Source: Myxococcota bacterium (GTDB lineage Bacteria; Myxococcota_A; Polyangia; JAAYKL01). From it: 39,928 bases of DNA. The position numbers were made by a program, and so were the translations under genes. This document shows positions 17,168 through 29,440 of the stretch, one piece after another. Below the pieces are notes generated by a model, which had not been told where the DNA came from, did not search any database, and saw nothing but the letters and a program-made list of their open reading frames with translations. Each line of letters begins with the position of its first letter. Position 1 is the stretch's first letter. The stretch is taken from assembly GCA_030065855.1 (NCBI GenBank), contig JASJCT010000061.1, forward strand, positions 1 to 39,928, written 5' to 3'.

Positions 17168-19828
17168 CTAGGGCAAGAGGCTCAATTCCCTGGCCCGGGC
17201 GACAGCTTGGGTTCGCCTGTGTACGTCCAGTTTCCCGAAGATGTTGGAGAGATGTTTTTTAATCGCCCCCACGGTGACGAACAGTTCCTGGGCGATCTCG
17301 CGGTTCGACTTGCCGGTGGCCACGAGGCCCAGGACCTGGATCTCGCGCACGCTGAGAGGCCAGGACGCGTGCCCACCAGTCGGGTACAAAGGTCCTGAGC
17401 TTTTGATGGGTTGGTGCTTGAGAACCGAGACCAACGCGTCCACGAATACAGGCGCGATCGATCGCACCTGAGGCAGCAGTTCGACCACGGATGGCATTTC
17501 GACAAAGGGGCGGACATAGTCTTGTGGCGCGGCGAGGCGCAGAGCCTGTCTCAGAAAACCGCTGGCTTGCGCCCTGTCGCCGAGAGCTCGATGAACCTGG
17601 CTTTGCAGGAGCAGCGTCGCAATCAGCGTCTCGTGGTGATCATGCTCACGCGCCCAACTCTCCAGATGGTCTAGCAAGAGACTTGCATCGGCCAGCCGAT
17701 ATTGCGCCAACAATAGCCGCGCGTACACCAAATAAGGACGATCCCAGTAATCAGGGTCTATCGCCACTTGCGGGGAGAGACGCTCTGCTTCGGCCCAGCG
17801 CATCACAAAAGCGATATTGCCTTCTCGCAGTTGAAAATCGGCTTCGATGGCGGCCAGGTCTCGGTCCACGACTGCGTTAAAGCCCGTATGGAGCTGGCGG
17901 GCCTGCACAATCGTCTCCAGGGCCGCTTGTTTTTGACCCAGGGCATATTCCACTTGGGCCAATCGGCATAGGCCGAACGAAGCATAGCTCATCAAGGCAC
18001 CGGACTGGACGAGGTCCAGCCCCAGACGCAAATGGTGATGCGCCTGGTCAAGCTCATTGGCCGCGTAATGTGCCACTCCCAGGTAAATATGAGCAACGCC
18101 CGCAACGGGCAACGGGTTGCCGCGCGCGTCTACATGGCGCTTGATGGCCTCGCGGCAGAGCGCGGCTGTCTCACGTCGCTGTCCGATTAAACAAGAAATG
18201 TATCCCAAAGCGCCCACTGCAATCATCGAGATGAGCGGGTAGCGGCTTTCTTGGCCCAGGCGATGGGCTCGACGGTAACCCTGGTATGCAGATTGGGTGT
18301 GGCCCGCCAAAATGTGGGCCTCACCTAGAACGCACAGGGTGAAACTGTGGAAATCGAGATCGGCTAGGCCCAGGTCGAGCGCCTGCTCGCACAACCCGAT
18401 GGCACTTTGGCTATCGTGTTGACCATAGGCTGCCAGGATGGCACGGAGGCAAAGGACGATACCGCGTTCGACAGGTCGCTCACTGCTTTCGGCGATGTCT
18501 GCCCACGCCGCTGCCTCTTCAAATCGTCCGACCCCATATAAAGCCCATGCCCGGCTGATGGCCAAGGTAGCGCTGGATCGCATCCGGCCCTCTGGCAACG
18601 CATCCAGCCACCCGATCAAGGTCATCAACTCTCCGCTCTTGAACGTATGCAGGGCGACCCGTTCGATCATGCGCTCGGCTTCGTCCAGGTTTTCCGACAA
18701 AAGCGCGTGGTGGATGGCCTCTGCCAGGTACCCATTTGTTTCGTACCAACATACAGCCCGCTGGTGAAGCTTCGTCACCAGCGGTGACTCGATTTGCCGG
18801 CGCATGAATTCAGCAAACAGGGGATGGTAGCGGTACCATTCGCGCTGATCGTCGAGAGGCAAGAGAAAGAGGTTGTTACGCTCCAATTGCCTCAAGCATA
18901 TGCTACTATCGTCTCTTTCGGTCACGGCGTCGCAAAGTGGCGCCGTCAAACGATCCAAGATAGAGGTCTCGAGTAAAAACGTGCGGACCTCATCAGGCTG
19001 TTGCTGCAGGACCTCTTCGGTCAAATAGTCCATCAGATGACGATATCGGCTCAGCCCCTGGATCAAATCGTCCACACGTTTGGCCGGCGTTCCCTCCACA
19101 CGCGAGGATTCTATCGCTAGCACGGCCAGTTGCAGTCCAGCGACCCAACCTTCGGTGTAAGCATCGAGCGCGACCAGCTGTTCATCCGACAAGTTCAGAT
19201 CGCCGAGAAAAGTTTTTGTTTCATCCAAGGTAAAGCGCAGATCAGCGGCCCGTATCTCCACCAGGTCCCGCTGCATCCGCATACGTGATAAACGGAACGG
19301 CGGATCGGTTCGGCTAATGATCACGACGTGTAACTGCGGCGGCAGATGATCTAGGAGAAAAGCAAGCGCGGCGTGGACCGCAGGCGACGAGATGGCCTGG
19401 TAATCGTCGAGAACGAGGAAGGAAGGCTCGGGGATATCCGCAATCTTTTTAACCAGAACCGTCATGAACAATTCCGGCAAAGGAATCTGAAAGGACTGCA
19501 GCATCCCGTAGAGGGCTTGATCCATCTTCGTGTCCAGCGTTTGCAGCGCGGCGACCAGGTATTTGAAAAAACGGGCTGGATCGTTGTCGCCCGGGTCCAG
19601 CGAGAGCCAGGCAACAGGGTGCCCAGCTTCGCGCACCCAACTGCCCACCAAGGTTGTTTTGCCAAATCCAGCCGGAGCGGAAACGAGCGTGAGTTTACCA
19701 GCGGGCCGACCTTGCAGGCGGCGGATCAGGCGCGGGCGCGGAACAAGGTAACGCAATGGTGGGCGATAAAGCTTGGAGGGTAGCAGCAGGTTTTCCTGGA
19801 TCACGCCAGGACCAAGTTCCTCAGCCAT
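17168..19828 (-). CDS. MalT-like LuxR family transcriptional regulator (STAND ATPase)
   Basis: An 886-residue regulator. The N-terminus has the MalT-family lead-in LLLPSKLYRPPLRYLVPRPRLIRRL, then a Walker A motif (APAGFGKTTLV, about residues 49-60) and a Walker B-like FLVLDDYQ. A long helical middle region with TPR-like repeats follows, and the C-terminus is a LuxR helix-turn-helix (LSVREIQVLGLVATGKSNREIAQ, about residues 818-880). Such proteins bind ATP and an inducer, oligomerise and activate target promoters. The inducer and targets are unknown; the secreted hydrolase gene downstream on the same strand is a candidate only by position. No clear Shine-Dalgarno precedes the ATG. The 218-base gap on its other side (19829-20046) shows nothing notable. 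Confidence 0.92.
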   Translation of the reverse strand: MAEELGPGVIQENLLLPSKLYRPPLRYLVPRPRLIRRLQGRPAGKLTLVSAPAGFGKTTLVGSWVREAGHPVAWLSLDPGDNDPARFFKYLVAALQTLDTKMDQALYGMLQSFQIPLPELFMTVLVKKIADIPEPSFLVLDDYQAISSPAVHAALAFLLDHLPPQLHVVIISRTDPPFRLSRMRMQRDLVEIRAADLRFTLDETKTFLGDLNLSDEQLVALDAYTEGWVAGLQLAVLAIESSRVEGTPAKRVDDLIQGLSRYRHLMDYLTEEVLQQQPDEVRTFLLETSILDRLTAPLCDAVTERDDSSICLRQLERNNLFLLPLDDQREWYRYHPLFAEFMRRQIESPLVTKLHQRAVCWYETNGYLAEAIHHALLSENLDEAERMIERVALHTFKSGELMTLIGWLDALPEGRMRSSATLAISRAWALYGVGRFEEAAAWADIAESSERPVERGIVLCLRAILAAYGQHDSQSAIGLCEQALDLGLADLDFHSFTLCVLGEAHILAGHTQSAYQGYRRAHRLGQESRYPLISMIAVGALGYISCLIGQRRETAALCREAIKRHVDARGNPLPVAGVAHIYLGVAHYAANELDQAHHHLRLGLDLVQSGALMSYASFGLCRLAQVEYALGQKQAALETIVQARQLHTGFNAVVDRDLAAIEADFQLREGNIAFVMRWAEAERLSPQVAIDPDYWDRPYLVYARLLLAQYRLADASLLLDHLESWAREHDHHETLIATLLLQSQVHRALGDRAQASGFLRQALRLAAPQDYVRPFVEMPSVVELLPQVRSIAPVFVDALVSVLKHQPIKSSGPLYPTGGHASWPLSVREIQVLGLVATGKSNREIAQELFVTVGAIKKHLSNIFGKLDVHRRTQAVARARELSLLP

Positions 19829-20046
19829 TGCTTTGCCACGCTTTGCTAGCAGGGCATGCGTTCAAATTGCTGCCCAGAAACTGGATATTGGACAAGTAGA
19901 GTACCATCCGTAACGACCCATTGTGCACAGAATATATCGCAAAAGACCATGATTTAGTCGATTTCGCTGGGAAAAGGCCTCTAAACCTACAGCGACATGA
20001 CCGGCATTCAGCTTTCGATTATTCCTTAGTGGGTGAGGCGGGAGAA

Positions 20047-22491
<2,445 letters not shown>

Positions 22492-22526
22492 TATGCCCTC
22501 GCGCTCACCCCAACAGGAGAATCCCC

Positions 22527-23399
22527 ATGGCCGTGACTTATGCTTTTCTAACCGACGTGAATCTGGCGCGCCTGCACCAGACCCAGCTGCTCGCCTTTTC
22601 CGACTACCACCTGGACATGAGCTACATGACCCAGGAGCGCATCCGGCTTCGGGCCATCAAGAACAACGTACAGTTCGACAAATCTGTGGGCGCCTTTGAC
22701 GGAGACGAGCTGGTGGGGTTCACGCTCATCGGCATCGATCAGTGGGGCGGGGAGCTGGCCGCGTTCGACGCGGCCACGGGCATTGTGCCGGCCTTTCGGG
22801 GCCAGGGCATTGCCAAGCAGATGTTCGAATTCGCCCTTGGGGATCTCAAAAACGCTGGGGTCACGCGGTTCGTGCTGGAGGTGCTGGTGCCCAACGAAGC
22901 GGCCATCCGGGCTTATACCAAGACCGGCTTTGAAATCACCCGCCACCTGGACTGCTTCATCCTGGGCCGCCAGTCGGTCCGTGTGGACACGGGAGCCCTC
23001 CACCCCTGGGAGATCAGAGCCGTGGACAAGCCCGCGGTCAGCCGGTTCGAGCAGCTCACCGACTGGCAGCCCTCCTGGGAAAACAGCTTCGCGGCGATCG
23101 CCCGGATCGAGGACGACCTGGTGATGCTCGGTGCCTTTGACGGGAATGACTGCGTCGGCATCCTGGTTTACTACCCCACCCTCAACTGGATCATGAGCCT
23201 GGTGGTGGCGCCCGGCCGTCGCCGTCAGGGGGTGGCCACCGCCCTGGTGCACCGGCTGGTCGCCGACCTGGCAGATGGCCTCGAAGCGCTCAAGCTGATC
23301 AATGTCCTACACGAGGACACCGGCATGCGGGCGTTTCTCCACCAGACCGGATTTGAGTTTCAAATCGATCAATACGAAATGGCCTACCCGCTCGTTTAG
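22527..23399 (+). CDS. Protein with two GNAT acetyltransferase domains
   Basis: A 290-residue cytoplasmic protein with two GCN5-type acetyltransferase domains. The first (about residues 1-150) has the acetyl-CoA loop in VPAFRGQGIAKQMFEFAL and the helix-strand NEAAIRAYTKTGFE. The second (about 160-290) has VVAPGRRRQGVATALVHRLV and ends AFLHQTGFEF, the same pattern in shorter form. The acceptor substrate is not evident; amino groups of small molecules or proteins are usual. AGGAG lies about eight bases before the ATG. It is transcribed away from the second secA, and both are GC-richer than their neighbours, which may mean they came together. Confidence 0.9.
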   Translation: MAVTYAFLTDVNLARLHQTQLLAFSDYHLDMSYMTQERIRLRAIKNNVQFDKSVGAFDGDELVGFTLIGIDQWGGELAAFDAATGIVPAFRGQGIAKQMFEFALGDLKNAGVTRFVLEVLVPNEAAIRAYTKTGFEITRHLDCFILGRQSVRVDTGALHPWEIRAVDKPAVSRFEQLTDWQPSWENSFAAIARIEDDLVMLGAFDGNDCVGILVYYPTLNWIMSLVVAPGRRRQGVATALVHRLVADLADGLEALKLINVLHEDTGMRAFLHQTGFEFQIDQYEMAYPLV

Positions 23400-23488
23400 G
23401 GCACCTGGCAGGCAAACGGATGGGGATCCTTGCAGGGGATATCGATCCAGCCCCACGGGGAGGTGAGCACGCAGTCACAGGAGGTGCT
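23396..23488 (-). pseudogene. Possible remnant of a C-type lectin-like domain
   Basis: On the minus strand a 30-codon open stretch ending in TAA reads 'CDCVLTSPWGWIDIPCKDP' then 'HPFACQVP'. This matches the closing pattern of C-type lectin-fold domains (W-x-D-x-x-C, then P-F-x-C-E/Q). There is no start codon and an in-frame TAA lies directly upstream, so at most it is a gene relic. The match is short and could be chance. Confidence 0.3.
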
Positions 23489-23576
23489 TTATTTGGCCTA
23501 TGTCTTTGCCGGGCAGCTGTAAGTGACCTTTTTACTCTACTCAATGACCACTTTTATCGATTGTTGGCGTCGGACT

Positions 23577-23618
23577 CCCACGATTTCCCTTGAAAAAATG
23601 GGGGTTCCGTGGGGTTTT
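23577..23618 (+). terminator. Probable terminator after the GNAT gene
   Basis: CCCACG (23577-23582) pairs with CGTGGG (23608-23613), with further TTTCCC/GGG pairing inside, followed by GTTTTCGCC and a T-rich run to about 23632. The inner TTTCCCTTGAAAAAATGGGGG resembles a degenerate copy of the CCCTTGAAAAAGGG repeat seen at 17040 and 39785. Apart from the lectin-like relic, 23400-23675 has no gene I can support. Confidence 0.5.
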
Positions 23619-23675
23619 CGCCTCTTTTTGTTTTATCGGCTGATATTGCCTGTTGCTTGAAATAATCCATGCGTC

Positions 23676-25055
23676 ATGAAAAAAAGGGAGATGATGGGTC
23701 TGAGAAACACTGTGTTTTGTGAAAGAAAAGAGTGGCGTTCCAGCAACCCAAGGCAGCTAGATCCAACACCCCCAATGGCGACCTTTTGGAGCAGGCGGAT
23801 CGGTTTCTTATTGGTTTTGTTGACCTTATTTTGTTTGTCATTTGAGGCGCATAGTCACAAATGGGCATCATCAAGTTTTCAAGCGCGCACGGACGGGGTG
23901 CTGATCCATGTGGTATTCAGGGTCGATGCAGAATCGGGTAAGGAGATTCTCGAGCGGAACTATTCCATGTGGGAAGTTGTGGAGAAGCGGGATCTCTATC
24001 GGTACGAGCAGGTGCTAAAGCCCTATTGGGAAAAGCACTTTAGCGTCAGCAACAACAAAACCCTTTGTCCGGTGGAGCGTTTCTCGGAGTTGGGATACGC
24101 CCCGAAAATCGATCGGCTGTTGCTGGATGTTACCTTTAGATGCCCGTCAAAACTGAATCAATTGCTGATTGAATCAACGCTCTTTGAAGAGGAGGAGACG
24201 ACCCACACCATTATATCGACGTTTTATCACAAGAGGGCCAAGGAGCACTATGTGTTCACCCCTGGATCGTCGGCGCTGATCAATGTGGACCGCCTGCGTC
24301 AAATGCCTCAGCGAAAGTTTCCCAAACCGGGCACGTACAGTATGGCCCAACCCCCGCCGCCGGGATGGGACAAAAAGCGGGCTGAGTTGAGAAAACAAAA
24401 AGAACAGGTGGCAGCCCAAAACGGGGCTATGGACGGAGATACGGAGACAATGTCGTCTCCGGCACGCCCCACCACCGTTGACGCCAAAGCCGTGGGCACC
24501 GGGTTTGTCTATTTTTTGTGGCAGGGGATAGTTCATATTCTCGGGGGGCTCGATCACGTGCTGTTTGTTATCTCACTGGTGCTGGTGATTTACGGCTGGC
24601 GCCAATTGGCGGTGGTGGTGACCTCGTTTACCGTTGCACACAGTCTGACCCTGGCCTTCGGCGCCCTGGAACTGATCTCTGTGTCGCCCCATTTGGTTGA
24701 GCCCCTTATCGCGGCGTCGATTATCTATGTGGCGGTGGAAAACATGGTCAGGGAGTCTCCCAATGCTCGAACGTCGTTGACGTTCGGTTTCGGGCTGATT
24801 CACGGTCTCGGATTCAGCGGTGTGCTCACCAGCCTGGGGTTGCCTCCGTCGGATCTGGTGCCGGCGCTGTTTGGGTTCAATTTGGGGGTAGAATTGGGTC
24901 AGTTGATGATCGTGGGGCCACTGTTTATCGGCGTTGGCTATATCCGAAAAAAAGAGCGGTGGTATAAAAAGGTGAAAATTTCGGTGTGCAGTCTGGTGGC
25001 CGCCATGGCGCTCTGGTGGTTTGTGGAGCGCTTGGTGGAGGCAGCAACAGTTTGA
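23676..25055 (+). CDS. HupE/UreJ-like membrane protein with exported N-terminal domain
   Basis: A protein of up to 459 residues. A hydrophobic segment (RIGFLLVLLTLFCLSFEAHSH, about residues 41-61) is a signal peptide or anchor, followed by a soluble exported domain of about 200 residues, a Lys/Gln-rich linker, and a C-terminal membrane domain from about residue 275. The latter has the HupE/UreJ pattern: GIVHILGGLDHVLF, FTVAHSLTLAFG and FGLIHGLGFSG, with conserved His and Asp residues thought to handle metal ions such as nickel or cobalt. ATGs at 23676, 23691, 23694 and 23775 are all possible starts; the last gives the most normal signal peptide but has no ribosome site. No hydrogenase or urease gene is near, so the metal role is open. 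Confidence 0.82.
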   Translation: MKKREMMGLRNTVFCERKEWRSSNPRQLDPTPPMATFWSRRIGFLLVLLTLFCLSFEAHSHKWASSSFQARTDGVLIHVVFRVDAESGKEILERNYSMWEVVEKRDLYRYEQVLKPYWEKHFSVSNNKTLCPVERFSELGYAPKIDRLLLDVTFRCPSKLNQLLIESTLFEEEETTHTIISTFYHKRAKEHYVFTPGSSALINVDRLRQMPQRKFPKPGTYSMAQPPPPGWDKKRAELRKQKEQVAAQNGAMDGDTETMSSPARPTTVDAKAVGTGFVYFLWQGIVHILGGLDHVLFVISLVLVIYGWRQLAVVVTSFTVAHSLTLAFGALELISVSPHLVEPLIAASIIYVAVENMVRESPNARTSLTFGFGLIHGLGFSGVLTSLGLPPSDLVPALFGFNLGVELGQLMIVGPLFIGVGYIRKKERWYKKVKISVCSLVAAMALWWFVERLVEAATV

Positions 25056-25059
25056 CAAA

Positions 25060-25887
25060 TTATCTATGGCTGTGAATATCTAGAGCCATGTCAGCGTGGT
25101 CGGCATAGATGCCGACCTTACCGTGCAGCACGCCTGGTAAATCGAATTTTGATACCATTATGTCGTTAATAGAGAAACGGATAGCTGTGCCATCTGCCGA
25201 GATAGCCAGCTGATTTGTTTTATTGGCATAGGGACGGATTTTGGCGGATTCTGTCCACGGCACCAGCACGTCGTTATTGCCGTCTTTAATTGCGAAAATT
25301 CGGAAACTGCCCTCGCTTTTGATGGTAAACGCCCAGTAGTTGTCTGGATCCTTCAACCCAAAGACCAGGCCGAAATCCTTTTTTCTATCTCCCCTCATAA
25401 GGTCTAGGGAAACCGAGAACGGTGCAGTTCTCAGATCGGTTGAGTGCTTTGACCAGAGCAGCACCTCACCGTGTTTTGTATCAATTTCAAGCCACTGGTT
25501 TTTGGGGTCGCGTTTATCCCCATCTGTGTTGACCCTCCCATTGCCCTGCCAGTGCCAGGTCTGGCCATCAAATTGAATGGTTTTGTAGGCGCTTGTCGAG
25601 GTGTGCTGGGGCCCTGGCTTGGGCGGTCGAGTATCGGTATTCGACTCACGCGATGGGACTATCGGTTCAGACGGTGGTGTTCGTGTCCCTGGTGCGGATT
25701 GGGATGAGGAACCTGGACTGGCTCGATTGAACAGTTTGCCCAGGCTTTCGGTAAAGGTTGCAAGTGCGATCACGCAGGCACCGCATATCAGTAAAACAGC
25801 AATGAATTTGCTGTTCTTAATGCGAAACACCAACCTATCGTAGTAGGTTTCTTTTTTGGGCTCTTTTATTCCCTTGGGGTTGGACAT
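25060..25887 (-). CDS. Membrane-anchored protein with concanavalin-like (3-keto-disaccharide hydrolase-type) domain
   Basis: A 275-residue protein with one membrane segment at about residues 28-45 (KFIAVLLICGACVIALATF), a Pro/Ser/Thr-rich linker to about residue 100, and an extracytoplasmic beta-rich domain. The domain has 'EIDTKHGEVLLWSK', 'FGLVFGLKDPDNYWAFTIKSEGSF' and 'GVLHGKVGIYADHADMALDI', a pattern seen in LamG/DUF1080-type jelly rolls that bind or cleave sugars. No catalytic residue can be assigned. The end is 4 bases from the convergent HupE-like gene, and no clear Shine-Dalgarno precedes its ATG. The function is likely envelope-related. Confidence 0.55.
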   Translation of the reverse strand: MSNPKGIKEPKKETYYDRLVFRIKNSKFIAVLLICGACVIALATFTESLGKLFNRASPGSSSQSAPGTRTPPSEPIVPSRESNTDTRPPKPGPQHTSTSAYKTIQFDGQTWHWQGNGRVNTDGDKRDPKNQWLEIDTKHGEVLLWSKHSTDLRTAPFSVSLDLMRGDRKKDFGLVFGLKDPDNYWAFTIKSEGSFRIFAIKDGNNDVLVPWTESAKIRPYANKTNQLAISADGTAIRFSINDIMVSKFDLPGVLHGKVGIYADHADMALDIHSHR

Positions 25888-26097
25888 AAAGCCAGATCCG
25901 TTCCGTCAATTTTCCTATGCCAGTGACTATGATGAATCCCATATGCAATGTCAACGATACTTGCAGTATCATCGAACAGTTAGCACGCTGTCGGGACCAG
26001 CTACAACTCGGGAGTTGCCTAGCCAAAGGCACATCCATAAGAATGGATCCCCGACCTATCTGATGTTTCTTCTGTTGACCCGCACAGGGGAGATAGT

Positions 26098-27678
26098 TCA
26101 GGTCCCACTTATCGATCCATCTGGCTTCTTAAAAATATACCCCCATTCCACCTTCCCAGTCCGGTACTCTTTTTCGAATTTGAATCCGTTCTTGATGGCT
26201 TTTTCGAACAAGTACCGATCAAGGCCCGAGAAATTCTTGGCGTCCGCAATGGTCGCCGCCTTTGGGGCTGATAATCGACGGGTGGTGAACGAGAGTGTCA
26301 TCGTCGGGCCTTTTTTAAACGCGATATCGACTGCCAGCCTTCTTCTTTTCGTGGGTTCGTTCTCATGAAACGCTTTTGCTATCTCTCGATCATTTAGTCC
26401 GTAGGCGTCAATCGTTTTCAACTTCGAGTAATAGGGTATCGCCCCAGCTCTTTTCGTCGCCAGAACTCCTTTTCCACGGTATTTCTGAAAGAGATCCTTT
26501 CCAACCCGATCGAGGTATATGCAGCTCATCAGATGGTATGGATAAGATGCCTCGTGCTTCCCAATGGTTCTCGCGCGTTGAATCTGATCGAGTCCCGAAA
26601 AAATGAAAAGGGTTAGAAGAAAGAGTATTCCTGGCCACATTCGCCGAAGTGAAGAACTGACCAAATAGATGATTGCCGCCAGCGCCCCGGCGTAGAACAA
26701 CCCCATGTAGGGAATGTAAAACCTCTCGTTTTGCATCCAGTCCACATTCGCGTAGAAGACAAATACAATTCCTCCTGATATCACTCCGAGTATGAACAGC
26801 ACCTTGCCAAAGTGTGCTTTCATTCCTAGCAGCAAAACAATTAGCGGAATGAGAAAGTAGCCGCCGTTCCTTTGATGGAATATGTTTGTGTAGTTGAGAC
26901 CGCCTTCTGGAAAAGTAGTGGAACCGATCCAGTCATCCGGCTTGGCAAAAAACGTGTTCGGCAACAGCTCATCGTAGTACACGTACCGAAAAAGGAGGAA
27001 CGCTACGAACATAAGCCCACCCGTAATCATCGCCATAATCTCCGTTCGAGTCAAGGTATCCCGGAGGAATATCGCTTCGAGGATTCTGAATCCACATACA
27101 AAAAACAGGAAGATGACACCTTCGGGTCGGGTAATCGCCACGCAAACAAACAACATGACGGCGACAAAAAATCGGATTCGACTTTCATGTCTACTGATAA
27201 AGTAGAATGTACCAGCTGTTAATACAAATCCCATAAAGATCGTCTCTAAACCAGATGTCGCGTAGTAATTGATAGATGTGTTCATGGCGATAATAGAGGT
27301 TGTTCCTAAAATACATATATTATGGTTATTCGCTAGTTGTCTACAAATGAGTCCAGCGTATACCAAAAGGCCCAGCAGGGATAGGATCCCCAGGATCTTG
27401 CTATTTAGAACGATATCTCCGTGTAATGTGGTGGACGCCGCCAGGATAACAGTCCACAGAAAATTGCTGAATCCTTCTACTCGTTCCCCAGCGTTGAAAA
27501 CCAATCCGTGACCTCTGACTAGATTCTCAGCGTATCGAAAGCTGATGTAACTGTCGTCACATGTGTAGTTCCAAAAGGTCGTTTGATGATAGATGATAAG
27601 GGCAATGGCAGGAAGTAGCATTGAGGGAAAAATGACAACTTGTTTCCAAAAGTGCCTCACTCTAATATCGGTTCGCAT
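26098..27678 (-). CDS. Integral-membrane glycosyltransferase-like protein (GT-C fold, AftB-like)
   Basis: A 526-residue protein with about 10-12 hydrophobic segments and a C-terminal soluble domain of roughly 120 residues. The first extracytoplasmic loop carries CDDSYISFRYAENLVRGHG and VEGFSNFLW, a pattern of GT-C enzymes that use lipid-phosphate sugars; the paired Asp (about residues 40-41) is the expected catalytic site. Related proteins include the mycobacterial arabinosyltransferase AftB and many unnamed envelope glycosyltransferases. The substrate is not known. TGGAG lies four to five bases before the ATG. Its DNA is more AT-rich than the flanking operons. It stands alone on the minus strand. 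Confidence 0.75.
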   Translation of the reverse strand: MRTDIRVRHFWKQVVIFPSMLLPAIALIIYHQTTFWNYTCDDSYISFRYAENLVRGHGLVFNAGERVEGFSNFLWTVILAASTTLHGDIVLNSKILGILSLLGLLVYAGLICRQLANNHNICILGTTSIIAMNTSINYYATSGLETIFMGFVLTAGTFYFISRHESRIRFFVAVMLFVCVAITRPEGVIFLFFVCGFRILEAIFLRDTLTRTEIMAMITGGLMFVAFLLFRYVYYDELLPNTFFAKPDDWIGSTTFPEGGLNYTNIFHQRNGGYFLIPLIVLLLGMKAHFGKVLFILGVISGGIVFVFYANVDWMQNERFYIPYMGLFYAGALAAIIYLVSSSLRRMWPGILFLLTLFIFSGLDQIQRARTIGKHEASYPYHLMSCIYLDRVGKDLFQKYRGKGVLATKRAGAIPYYSKLKTIDAYGLNDREIAKAFHENEPTKRRRLAVDIAFKKGPTMTLSFTTRRLSAPKAATIADAKNFSGLDRYLFEKAIKNGFKFEKEYRTGKVEWGYIFKKPDGSISGT

Positions 27679-27829
27679 GGATCTCCAGCTTCCAATTTTG
27701 CACGTGTTGATAAAGATACGAAATAATCGGATCTCTTTCGTTGCAACGCATGTGCCATCTCTAATAGGTCAATAATAATACATTTTTTAAGGTGGGTTCT
27801 CTTGGCGAACCGGAAATTTGTGTCTGCGA

Positions 27830-27846
27830 TGACACATATTGTGTCA
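27830..27846. promoter_or_regulatory. TGACACA-3-TGTGTCA palindrome
   Basis: TGACACA (27830-27836) and TGTGTCA (27840-27846) form a perfect 7-bp inverted repeat around TAT, the size and shape of a dimeric regulator site. It lies about 150 bases upstream of the glycosyltransferase start (27678). The 301-base gap 27679-27979 has no gene I can support. Confidence 0.35.
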
Positions 27847-27979
27847 ACCCAACTGGGATCGTGCCAAGGGAATATTTGCTATGATTTCTTGACATATCAC
27901 ACCTCGGCGTTGAGTCTCGTGAACATCTTTCTTTATTGCTTATAAGATTCGGCCTTAGGTAGTCGAACGATTTTCCTCT

Positions 27980-29440
27980 CTACTGGCCCAAGTCGTGTAC
28001 GCAGCGGGCATAGAACTCGATATAGTGTCGATCCACGATTCTCCCGTCTTCGAAGTACACTATCCAGTACCTGTCTTGCTCTTCGAATTCCGGATCATCG
28101 TATGCTTTAGACGAGGAGAATATCGGTCCGGCCCACTCAAATTTCATAGCTGGATCCATGTAACAGCCGGTTTCTCCTGGACCTTGAAGAATTTCACATC
28201 CACTGCAATCGTCCGTGTTGTCGGAACTATCACTTCCGTCCGTGACAGGGCATGCGCCCCCTGGTTCAGTGTTTTCGCAATCACGAATCAGCGATCGCAC
28301 CTCATCGATATTTGGAACCCGCCAATCCTTGTAGCCAGAAAGCTCCAGATCTTCGCAGTAATCTAATAATTTCTCAAGTGTGTCACCAGGAAATGAAATA
28401 TCAGTAAGCGTGTGTTGATGGACAATGAGCTCTTCGTCTTCCCAGATCAGCCCAGCAGCTTCGTCTACGTAAATAGGGTCGCACGCGTCTCCGAGACCAT
28501 CACCGTTCCTGTCTGCTTGGTCTTTGTTGGCGATGTACCAGCAATTGTCCTCGGCGTTAACGAGTGCGTCGAAGTCCTGATCGAGGACAGTGTCGATATT
28601 CGGTACCTCTTGAGAAGAGCCCACCGACGCCAGTCGCCCAGCCAGTGCTTCCATGACGACGCTCGGAATCAACGGCGGCAAGTACGAATCGGGGTCTCCC
28701 CGCACCAACTGGGCATCTCTAATTTCTTCCTTTAGGGAGGCGCTGATGTCACCTGTGTCCGCCAATTGCGAAGAGATCTCATTCATCACTTCTTGAAACG
28801 AAGCATCCTCTGATTCAGGGCTTCTTACTCGTGCGACTTGTAAAAGTACAGCGCTCACAGCGAAGAGATACGCGTTGGGTCCGGTGTCACCGCCTGTGAC
28901 GCTCATCTCGATTCCCGACCCATCAAGGGCAAGTCCCGGAAGGCCTATCCCGAGGGCTGCAACAAGCTCTGATTCTGCCTGTGCGACTGACGCATCGAAA
29001 GAGAGTCCCCCTGAAAAAAGCGCCTGAATGCGAAGATACGTAAGGTGCGTGATAAGATTGATGTTTGCCAGCGAGATACTTGCACCGCTTAGATTTGCAA
29101 AGGCACGCAGGGTCAATTGAGCGCCTGAGAGCTCACCTGTAATCTCGTTGAAGTAGAACCCATTCGCCTGCAGCGAGACCAAGCCATCGTGCTCTATGTC
29201 AAGATCGAACTCACCTAGATCATTAGCGGTTTGGGTTACATAGAGGTCTCCGGTCGGATTTCCTGAGCCGTCTACAGGTGACGCGTTCACCGTGGATCCC
29301 AAAATGAACGGTCCCTTGTTCACCACGCCGCTCACACTTGAATTTTCGTTTCCCGTACATCCGATGAACACTACGAATAGAATGAGCACCAGTACGAAAA
29401 CAAGCCCCACAGCCCTACTTTGTTTCTTCGAATTGTTCAT
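27980..29440 (-). CDS. Lipoprotein with thrombospondin type-3-like calcium motif and DUF1566 (Lcl-type) C-terminal domain
   Basis: A 486-residue surface or periplasmic lipoprotein from the preferred ATG at 29440, which has GGAG about nine bases upstream; a longer frame reaches 29527 but would put 29 residues before the signal peptide. The signal (AVGLVFVLVLILFVVFIGC) ends in a lipobox. Next is a carboxypeptidase-regulatory-like beta domain (VSGVVNKGPFILGSTVNASPVD), a helical middle, and a calcium-binding repeat (DNCWYIANKDQADRNGDGLGDACD). The C-terminus is DUF1566/Lcl-like: GYKDWRVPNIDEVRSLI near its start and 'IFSSSKAYDD' later. Such proteins are often adhesins or cell-surface proteins. It is monocistronic as far as can be seen. 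Confidence 0.8.
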   Translation of the reverse strand: MNNSKKQSRAVGLVFVLVLILFVVFIGCTGNENSSVSGVVNKGPFILGSTVNASPVDGSGNPTGDLYVTQTANDLGEFDLDIEHDGLVSLQANGFYFNEITGELSGAQLTLRAFANLSGASISLANINLITHLTYLRIQALFSGGLSFDASVAQAESELVAALGIGLPGLALDGSGIEMSVTGGDTGPNAYLFAVSAVLLQVARVRSPESEDASFQEVMNEISSQLADTGDISASLKEEIRDAQLVRGDPDSYLPPLIPSVVMEALAGRLASVGSSQEVPNIDTVLDQDFDALVNAEDNCWYIANKDQADRNGDGLGDACDPIYVDEAAGLIWEDEELIVHQHTLTDISFPGDTLEKLLDYCEDLELSGYKDWRVPNIDEVRSLIRDCENTEPGGACPVTDGSDSSDNTDDCSGCEILQGPGETGCYMDPAMKFEWAGPIFSSSKAYDDPEFEEQDRYWIVYFEDGRIVDRHYIEFYARCVHDLGQ

